From Streptomyces sp. S.PB5 (lineage in GTDB: Bacteria; Actinomycetota; Actinomycetes; Streptomycetales; Streptomycetaceae): 64,000 nucleotides of DNA. The notes under the pieces are model-generated. The model ran no database searches and was not told the DNA's origin. It saw nothing but the letters and a program-made list of their open reading frames with translations. Made by a program: the position numbers and the translations under genes. How positions within the stretch are numbered: position 1 is the stretch's first letter; each line of letters starts with the position of its first letter. This document shows positions 58,286 to 64,000 of this stretch, piece by piece. The DNA lies in NCBI RefSeq assembly GCF_030403745.1, contig NZ_JAQMWP010000006.1, positions 474,857-538,856 on the forward strand, read 5' to 3'.

Positions 58286-59665
58286 GTGGTGAAGGAACGC
58301 GCGCGCATTCTCGTTGTCGGCGGCGGCTACGTCGGGATGTACACCGCCCTGCGTCTCCAGCGGAAGTTGAAACAGGAACTGAGGCGCGACGAGGTCGAGA
58401 TCACGGTCGTCACCCCCGACCCGTACATGACCTACCAGCCGTTCCTCCCCGAAGCGGCCGCCGGCTCCATCTCCCCCCGCCATGTCGTCGTCCCGCTGCG
58501 CCGCGTCCTCGACCACTGCAACGTCGTCATCGGCGAGGTCACCACCATCGACCACGCCAAACGCGCCGCGACCCTCACCACCCTCGCCACTGAGGAAGAA
58601 GGCACCGGCGCCCAGCGCCTGACCTACGACGAACTCGTCCTCGCCCCCGGCTCGGTCTCCCGCACCCTGCCCGTCCCCGGCCTCGCCGAGCACGCCATCG
58701 GCTTCAAGACCGTCGAGGAAGCGATCGGCCTGCGCAACCACGTCATCGAACAGATGGACATCGCCTCCTCCACCCGCGACCCCGCCATCCGTGACGCCGC
58801 CCTCACCTTCGTCTTCGTCGGCGGCGGCTACGCGGGCGTGGAGGCCCTGGCCGAGCTGGAGGACATGGCCCGCTACACCGCGCGCTACTACCACAACGTC
58901 CGGCCCGAGGACATGAAGTGGATCCTCGTGGAGGCCTCCGACCGCATCCTCCCCGAGGTCGGCGAGGAGATGGGCCGCTACACCGTCACCGAACTGCGCC
59001 GCCGCAACATCGACGTACGCCTGGGCACCCGCCTCGAATCCTGCGTCGACCGAGTCGCCGTCCTCAGCGACGGAGCCCGCTTCCCGACCCGTACGGTCGT
59101 CTGGACCGCCGGCGTCAAACCCCACCCGATCCTCGCCGCCAGCGACCTCCCGCTCACGGACCGAGGTCGGCTGAAATGCACCCCCCAGCTCACCATCGAG
59201 GGCACCACGCACGCGTGGGCGGCCGGAGACGCGGCAGCCGTCCCCGACGTGACAGCCGAGGAACCCGGCAAGGAAACGGCCCCCAACGCCCAGCACGCGG
59301 TACGCCAGGCCAAGGTCCTCGGCGACAACATCGCGCACGCACTACGAGGCGAGGACCTGGAGACGTACTCCCACAAGTACGTCGGCTCGGTCGCCTCCCT
59401 CGGCCTCCACAAAGGCGTCGCACACGTCTACGGACGCAAGCTGAAGGGCTACCCTGCCTGGTTCATGCACCGCGTCTACCACCTCAGCAGGGTCCCCACC
59501 TTCAACCGCAAGGCCCGAGTCCTGGCCGAATGGACACTCTCCGGACTCTTCAAGAGGGAGATCGTCTCCCTGGGTTCCCTCGAACATCCCCGAGCGGAGT
59601 TCGAACTCGCGGCCGGTGGAAAGCCTCCTCAGGACCCCTCGAACGACCCGAAGGGGTCGTCCTGA
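58286..59665 (+). CDS. ndh: Type II NADH dehydrogenase (NDH-2)
   Basis: The flavoprotein (about 459 residues) has two Rossmann motifs: ILVVGGGYVGMYTAL for FAD and FVFVGGGYAGVEAL for NADH, plus TYQPFLPEAAAGS and WAAGDAAAVPD as in NDH-2. The C-terminal helices (KGYPAWFMHRVYHL) attach it to the membrane. It transfers electrons from NADH to menaquinone without proton pumping. The start is uncertain: tandem GTGs at 58286/58289 fit the domain start (VKERARILVVGGG), and a GTG at 58253 is also possible. Confidence 0.92.
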   Translation: MVKERARILVVGGGYVGMYTALRLQRKLKQELRRDEVEITVVTPDPYMTYQPFLPEAAAGSISPRHVVVPLRRVLDHCNVVIGEVTTIDHAKRAATLTTLATEEEGTGAQRLTYDELVLAPGSVSRTLPVPGLAEHAIGFKTVEEAIGLRNHVIEQMDIASSTRDPAIRDAALTFVFVGGGYAGVEALAELEDMARYTARYYHNVRPEDMKWILVEASDRILPEVGEEMGRYTVTELRRRNIDVRLGTRLESCVDRVAVLSDGARFPTRTVVWTAGVKPHPILAASDLPLTDRGRLKCTPQLTIEGTTHAWAAGDAAAVPDVTAEEPGKETAPNAQHAVRQAKVLGDNIAHALRGEDLETYSHKYVGSVASLGLHKGVAHVYGRKLKGYPAWFMHRVYHLSRVPTFNRKARVLAEWTLSGLFKREIVSLGSLEHPRAEFELAAGGKPPQDPSNDPKGSS

Positions 59666-59840
59666 CCGGACCGAGGAACTCCACCGGCAAGGTAGGCGTC
59701 TGACGGATGTCGACCCGGTCGGTCACACTGCCACACTGATCCCCGACCCAGGAGCGGGTGGACACCCGCCCTCCGAACCCGCGACGACCCCTAGGCCGGG
59801 TCCGGAGCCGGCCGAAGACGACGACACGAGGCAAGGATTC

Positions 59841-61478
59841 GTGAACTTCACGCGCTGGAGCGCCCGGCTCCCCGGAACGCAGCGCCGCGCAGCAGCGCGG
59901 ACCGACCACGAGGTCACCCCCGACCGCATCGGGGAGGGCTCCGTACCCGCGGCCCGCGCCGAACAACTCACCGACGACACCCCGCCCGTGCCCGCCGTCG
60001 ACGAACTCCCCGTCCGCGCGGTCCTCGACCGCGTCCCGGCCCTCGTCGCCCTCGTCCACGGCCAGGACCACCGCCTCGCCTACGTCAACGACGCCTATGT
60101 GACGGCCTTCGGCGCCCGCCCCTCCGGCGAACCGGCGAGAGAAGCCCTCCCTGAGCTGAACGAGATCGGTCTCCTCCCCCTCCTCGACCAGGTCCTCCGC
60201 AGCGGCAAGCCCCGCACGGTCAAGTCCCGCAAGGCCCCCGACGGCCGCTGCTACACCTTCACCTGCACCCCGGTGTCCGAGGGCGACGGCGGCGTCCTCG
60301 TCTTCGCCACGGACGTCACGGACCACGCCGAGGCCGCCGAACGCCTCAGAGCCAGCGAACGCCGTCAACGCGAAACGGCGGTCACCCTCCAGCGCTCGCT
60401 GCTCCCCCAGGTCCTGGAGGAACCCGACGACCTCCGCATCGCCGCCACCTACCACCCCGGCGGCACCGAGGCCGCCGTCGGCGGCGACTGGTACGACGTC
60501 ATCACCCTCGGCGGCGGCCGCACGGCCCTGGTCATCGGCGACGTCATGGGCCGAGGAGTCCGCGCGGCAGCGGTCATGGGCCAATTGCGCACCGCGGTCC
60601 GGGCGTACGCCCGCCTCGACCTCCCCCCGCACGAGGTGCTCCAGCTCCTGGACGGCCTCGCGGCCGAGATCGACGCCAACCAGATCGCCACCTGCGTCTA
60701 CGCCATCCACGACCCCAACGAGGGCAAGCTGGTGTACGCCTCCGCCGGCCACCTGCCGATCCTGGTCCGCGACGAGAGCGGGGCGGTGCTGCGGGCGGAC
60801 GAACCGACGGGTCCGCCGCTCGGCACCGGCAGCTGGATGCACGCGTCGGGTTCGATCCCCCTGAGCCCCGGATCCACGGCGGTCCTCTACACGGACGGCC
60901 TGGTGGAGCGCCGCAACGAGGACCTGGACGAGGGCATCGCGGCCCTGGAGCGCGCACTGTCCGGAGCGACCGGTACACCCCAGGTCGTCTGCGACCGGCT
61001 CGTCCGCTCGGCGGGCGTCACCGCCGACCACGACGACGACGTGGCGGTCCTCGTCCTCCAGCACCCCGCCCGCACCGGCCCCGACAGCGACCTCTTCCGC
61101 AACGCCGCCCTGGAACTCCTGGGCGGCATCGAGGCGGCCCCACGCGCGCGTGCGTTCGCCTCCGGCGTGCTGACGAGTTGGCGGTTCCCGGCGGAGTTGC
61201 ACGACCTGGGGGTACTGGCGGCGAGCGAGCTGGTCGCGAACTCGTTGCAGCACGGGACGCCACCGATGCGGTTGAGGCTTCGCCGGACCGACCGGCGGTT
61301 GATCATCGAGGTGACCGACGGAGACGACCACCTGCCCCGGCGTCGGCGGGCTGAGCCCGGTGACGAATCGGGGCGGGGGATTGCCATCGTCGCGACGATC
61401 GCCTCGAACTGGGGGTCACGGAGGACGCCCGGGGGCGGGAAGGCTGTTTGGTGCGAGTTCGTGCTGCCTAAGGGGTAA
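59841..61478 (+). CDS. PAS-PP2C(SpoIIE)-HATPase switch protein
   Basis: The 545-residue protein has a PAS-like domain (about 50-150), a coiled linker (ERLRASERRQRETAVTLQRSLLP), a SpoIIE PP2C_SIG phosphatase domain (about 175-400: VGGDWYDVI, VIGDVMGRGVRAA, VLYTDGLVERR) and a C-terminal RsbW-like HATPase domain (about 410-545: ASELVANSLQHG, ESGRGIAIVATIASNWG). Phosphatase and kinase of a partner-switch system are fused, so it could both dephosphorylate and phosphorylate an anti-anti-sigma factor. The GTG at 59841 follows GAGGCAAGGA. It probably shares the ndh transcript. Confidence 0.9.
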   Translation: MNFTRWSARLPGTQRRAAARTDHEVTPDRIGEGSVPAARAEQLTDDTPPVPAVDELPVRAVLDRVPALVALVHGQDHRLAYVNDAYVTAFGARPSGEPAREALPELNEIGLLPLLDQVLRSGKPRTVKSRKAPDGRCYTFTCTPVSEGDGGVLVFATDVTDHAEAAERLRASERRQRETAVTLQRSLLPQVLEEPDDLRIAATYHPGGTEAAVGGDWYDVITLGGGRTALVIGDVMGRGVRAAAVMGQLRTAVRAYARLDLPPHEVLQLLDGLAAEIDANQIATCVYAIHDPNEGKLVYASAGHLPILVRDESGAVLRADEPTGPPLGTGSWMHASGSIPLSPGSTAVLYTDGLVERRNEDLDEGIAALERALSGATGTPQVVCDRLVRSAGVTADHDDDVAVLVLQHPARTGPDSDLFRNAALELLGGIEAAPRARAFASGVLTSWRFPAELHDLGVLAASELVANSLQHGTPPMRLRLRRTDRRLIIEVTDGDDHLPRRRRAEPGDESGRGIAIVATIASNWGSRRTPGGGKAVWCEFVLPKG

Positions 61479-61514
61479 GGGAGCGGGGTTGTTCGGCGGC
61501 TGCGGGTGTGTGGG

Positions 61515-61546
61515 GGCTGATCGCGCAGTTCCCCGCGCCCCTTAGG
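61515..61546. repeat. Streptomyces interspersed repeat (GGGGCGCGGGGAACTGCGCGA type)
   Basis: On the minus strand the sequence reads AAGGGGCGCGGGGAACTGCG followed by CGATCAGCC. I recognise it as a phrase found in very many Streptomyces intergenic regions (memory). It sits between the convergent switch-protein and MFS genes. Confidence 0.65.
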
Positions 61547-61555
61547 TGTCTGCAG

Positions 61556-62836
61556 TTACGCGGCGACAGATTCTTGATGTGCGCCGCCCATCGCCACCAC
61601 ACGGCTCTTCGCACGCCACGGGTGATCTTGTATGGCGGTGAGCTGCTGCCCGAGCCTGAGCGCCAGGAATGTGATGCCCACCGAGAACAGCAGGAACGTC
61701 ACGATGTACGGCGTGTGCAGTGAGGCCCCCATCGGGCCGCCGATCGCCGGGCCCACCGCCAGGGCGAGCTGCTTGACCAGGGCGAAGGCCGAGTTGTACT
61801 GCCCGGCCATGCCGGACGGGGCCAGGTCGGCGACCAGCGGGGCGACCGTCGGGGACAGCATGGCCTCGCCCAGACCGAAGAGGGCGTACGTCGAGATGAA
61901 CGCGGCCGTGGCCATGGTCTGGCTGCCGTGGCCGAGGCCGGCGTAACCGGCGGTGATCCAGGCGACGGCCCAGATGATGCCGACCGCGGCGATCACGCGG
62001 GAGCGGCGCCGGCGCTCCACGAACTTCAGGACCGCGAACTGCGCCACGACGATCATCGCGGTGTTGGCGGCCAGCGCCGTGCCCAGCGCGGAGGTGGAGA
62101 TTCCGGCGGCCTCGACTCCGTACGCGCTCAGGCCCGACTCGAACTGGCCGTAGCAGGCGAAGAAGAGCACGAAGCCCAGGACGCAGAGCTGCACCATGGC
62201 GCGGTTGCCGAGCAGCTGCTTCCAGCTGCCCTTCGTCGAACCGGCGGGGGCGCCGCCGATCTTCGGCGAGTGCGGCATGCGCACGGTCGCCATCACCACG
62301 ACCAGCAGCAGGAACATCGCCGCCTCGATCGCGAAGAGCACAGTGAAGGAGGAGGCGTCCGTCGTGTCGACCAGGTGACCGCCGATGAGCCCGCCGACAC
62401 CGAGGCCGAGGTTCTGCAGGAAGAACTGCATCGCGAAGGCACGGGAGCGGGTCTCGGACGTGGAGCAGTCCACGATCATCGTGGCGAGCGCGGGCTGCAT
62501 GACGGCCTGACCGGCACCGAGCGCGGCCGCCGAGAGCAGAACAGTGGTCGCGTTGCTCGCGAGCCCCAGGCTCAGCGCACCGACAGCGGCCGTGACCAGG
62601 GCGGCGAACAACACCGGAAGCGGGCCCCGCCGCACGATCGCCCGGCCGGCGAACGGCAGCACGATCAGCGCGGCCACGGCGAAGACGGCGAGAACGAGCC
62701 CCGCCGTCACGGCACCCAGTCCCCGCACCTGCGCCACATAGACGTACAGGTAGGGGACGGTGAAACCGAGCCCGAACGCGCTGAGTGCGTTACCCACGTG
62801 AATCCGGCGCATCGCTGCGCCCATCGCCCTGGTCAC
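61556..62836 (-). CDS. MFS transporter
   Basis: The 426-residue protein has 12 predicted helices and the MFS drug-efflux pattern: GRAIVRRGPLPVLF after TM2, GAGQAVMQPALATMIVD and SETRSRAFAMQFFLQNLGLG in the N-terminal half, and a central loop of about 30 residues. The GTG at 62836 follows AGAGGTG. It is divergent from a MarR gene, the usual arrangement of a repressor and its efflux pump. The substrate is unknown. Confidence 0.9.
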   Translation of the reverse strand: MTRAMGAAMRRIHVGNALSAFGLGFTVPYLYVYVAQVRGLGAVTAGLVLAVFAVAALIVLPFAGRAIVRRGPLPVLFAALVTAAVGALSLGLASNATTVLLSAAALGAGQAVMQPALATMIVDCSTSETRSRAFAMQFFLQNLGLGVGGLIGGHLVDTTDASSFTVLFAIEAAMFLLLVVVMATVRMPHSPKIGGAPAGSTKGSWKQLLGNRAMVQLCVLGFVLFFACYGQFESGLSAYGVEAAGISTSALGTALAANTAMIVVAQFAVLKFVERRRRSRVIAAVGIIWAVAWITAGYAGLGHGSQTMATAAFISTYALFGLGEAMLSPTVAPLVADLAPSGMAGQYNSAFALVKQLALAVGPAIGGPMGASLHTPYIVTFLLFSVGITFLALRLGQQLTAIQDHPWRAKSRVVAMGGAHQESVAA

Positions 62837-62859
62837 GTTCACCTCTCTCACTAGTTAGG

Positions 62860-62930
62860 AGTGAAGACTTCAAAGCTAAAGTTCGAACCTAAAGTGTACA
62901 GAGTGAAGGACTTAGAGGCAAAGTGACGTG
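62860..62930. promoter_or_regulatory. Putative operator region of the MFS/MarR divergon
   Basis: The 107-bp divergent spacer is AT-rich for this genome. It contains the palindrome GTTCGAAC (62881-62888) inside TAAAGTTCGAACCTAAAG, with TAAAG repeats on both sides, and a CTTCA...TGAAG pair further out. This suits MarR dimers overlapping both promoters. Confidence 0.5.
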
Positions 62931-62943
62931 GAATACTGCGGGC

Positions 62944-63492
62944 ATGGCCGAGACCCCTGGCATCCCCGAGCCCACGCTCGACGAGCAGATCGCCGCCTAC
63001 CAGCGCGAGTTCCAGGACCTCGACCCCCAGGTCGAGAAGATCGTCTCCGCGCTCTCCCGGCTCAACCGCCGGATGAACGTGGCGTACGGCCGCCAGACCT
63101 CCGCCCTCGGCATCAGCGGCGCGGAGTGGGAGGTCCTCAAGGCCCTCGTCCTCTCCGGCGCTCCCTACCGAATGGGCCCCAGCGACCTCGCGAAGCGCCT
63201 CGGCCTCACGCCGGCCGCGATGACCCACCGGATCGACCGGATGGTCGGGGAGGGGCTGGTTCACAGGGAGCGGGACGAGTCCAACCGTGTCCGCGTCATC
63301 GTGGAGCTGACGGACGAGGGGCGCGAGAAGTGGCTGGAGGCGATGCGCCTCGCCACCGTCTTCGAGGAGGACCTGCTCCAGGACCTCTCCCCTGAGGAGC
63401 GGACATCGCTCGGGGATGTCCTCACCCGCCTGTTGCGTAGGGTGGAGCACGCTCAGCCGGACGCCGGCGGCCGACTCAGTGACCTGGACTGA
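62944..63492 (+). CDS. MarR family transcriptional regulator
   Basis: The 182-residue protein has a coiled N-terminus and a MarR winged helix: GISGAEWEVLKALVLSG, MGPSDLAKRLGLTPAAMTHRI as HTH, DRMVGEGLVHRERDESN with the basic wing RVRVIVELTDEG. The ATG at 62944 gives MAETPGIPEPTLDEQ. By position it should repress itself and the divergent MFS transporter. Confidence 0.92.
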   Translation: MAETPGIPEPTLDEQIAAYQREFQDLDPQVEKIVSALSRLNRRMNVAYGRQTSALGISGAEWEVLKALVLSGAPYRMGPSDLAKRLGLTPAAMTHRIDRMVGEGLVHRERDESNRVRVIVELTDEGREKWLEAMRLATVFEEDLLQDLSPEERTSLGDVLTRLLRRVEHAQPDAGGRLSDLD

Positions 63493-63535
63493 CGACGCTC
63501 GCTGACGTCACCCGAAAAGATCTTGACAGGGGTGG

Positions 63536-63564
63536 TTGACATCCCCCTGCGGGGTCCGTAGAGT
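63536..63564 (+). promoter_or_regulatory. rrn operon promoter
   Basis: A near-consensus pair, TTGACA at 63536-63541 and TAGAGT at 63559-63564, is separated by exactly 17 bp. A second TTGACA occurs 13 bp upstream. This is the strongest housekeeping-type promoter in the window and lies at the start of the rRNA leader. Confidence 0.85.
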
Positions 63565-64000
63565 TCTTCGGGTTGCCGCAGAGCCGTAACGGTTCTTCGA
63601 CAGCCACTCCCGCCGCATCAGCGGCACACAAACCATCAGCACGATCTCCCAGCCGGGGTGAATTCGGCGTGCCCGAATTCAATTCGATTTGGGTTCGGCA
63701 GCTCGATTAGGAACTGCCGAGAGGATCCGCTAAGGTTTGAGACGTCGGAACGGCCCAACAGCCGCGAAGACAAGCCCCTCTGACTGGGAGTCAGGCCCGA
63801 AAGGATCTGATAGAGTCGGAACCGCCGGAAAGGGAAACGCGAAAGCGGGAACCTGGAAAGCGCCGAGGAAATCGGGACCGGAAACGGTCTGATAGAGTCG
63901 GAAACGTAAGACCGAAGGGAAACTGCCCGGAGGAAAGCCCGGAAGGGTGAGTACAAAGGAAGCGTCCGTTCCTTGAGAACTCAACAGCGTGCCAAAAATC
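63565..64000 (+). promoter_or_regulatory. rRNA operon leader (upstream of 16S rRNA, which is beyond the window)
   Basis: No protein gene is present. The region has the composition of Streptomyces rrn leaders: repeated GGAAAC/GGAAAG phrases, two copies of TCTGATAGAGTCGGAA (63806-63821 and 63888-63903) that contain TAGAGT -10-like hexamers and may be additional promoters, and a conserved CCTTGAGAACTCAACAGCG near the end (palindrome TTGAGAACTCAA), which is usual shortly before mature 16S rRNA. Confidence 0.85.

Noticed and set aside
63565..64000. Protein-coding genes at the right end
   Set aside because: Short frames on the minus strand overlap the rrn leader, whose promoter and conserved elements explain the sequence.

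Overview
This is about 64 kb of a Streptomyces chromosome core region. The evidence is the very high GC content with G/C-rich third codon positions, frequent GTG starts, and marker genes typical of the genus: bldC, lsr2, an AtrA-type TetR regulator, an NsdA-type TPR regulator, DUF397/DUF5753 pairs, a DUF3073 protein and an rrn leader. From memory, the order lsr2-purSQL ... purF-purM-vdh-bldC-hrpA ... trmB ... nsdA-like-asparagine synthase-like-SARP-sigma-atrA-ndh follows the S. coelicolor chromosome around SCO4076-SCO4122. I could not check this by alignment.

Layout. Positions 1-3117 (minus strand) hold an ABC exporter (ATPase, permease) followed by a NarL-type two-component system whose response regulator runs off the left edge. 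Next come two tRNA-Gly genes, the second structurally deviant, and lsr2. Positions 4230-14872 are the purine region: purS-purQ-purL are translationally coupled, and purF-purM follow. Between them sits a small accessory block with a Uma2 nuclease-like gene, an XRE/DUF397 pair, a GNAT acetyltransferase, a mycothiol-dependent enzyme and a META lipoprotein. Positions 14945-24074 carry DUF3073, valine dehydrogenase, bldC, the helicase HrpA and four tRNAs (two Asp, Phe, Glu). Positions 24155-34101 encode a membrane metallophosphoesterase, a zincin, a DEAD-box helicase with a long leader, an FG-GAP secreted protein and an amino-acid permease. Positions 34202-39964 form an accessory segment bounded by tRNA-Lys and initiator tRNA. 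It contains a MarR regulator with riboflavin-type enzymes, a decayed two-component system, a TetR regulator and an alginate-lyase-like lipoprotein. A SpoIIE-type phosphatase gene broken by a 38-bp insertion follows.

Positions 41300-46790 hold an M23 peptidase under a c-di-AMP (ydaO) riboswitch, a PrsW-family protease, trmB, a DUF6355 secreted protein and lhgO. Positions 46883-63492 are dense in regulators: an NsdA-like TPR protein, an asparagine-synthase-like protein without the usual catalytic residues, an AfsR-like SARP, a membrane-anchored ECF sigma factor ending in a carbohydrate-binding domain, AtrA, NDH-2, a PAS/PP2C/ATPase switch protein, and a divergent MFS/MarR pair. The window ends inside the promoter and leader of an rRNA operon, just before 16S rRNA.

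The observations I rate highest are: (i) the tRNA-Gly(UCC) with joint changes in the D- and T-loops resembling staphylococcal peptidoglycan tRNA-Gly; (ii) a predicted MarR operator set controlling a deaminase/reductase of swapped domain order and a GTP cyclohydrolase II; (iii) the phosphatase gene interrupted by an interspersed repeat; (iv) the asparagine-synthase-like protein; and (v) an exact 21-bp-spaced triple repeat between two divergent genes.
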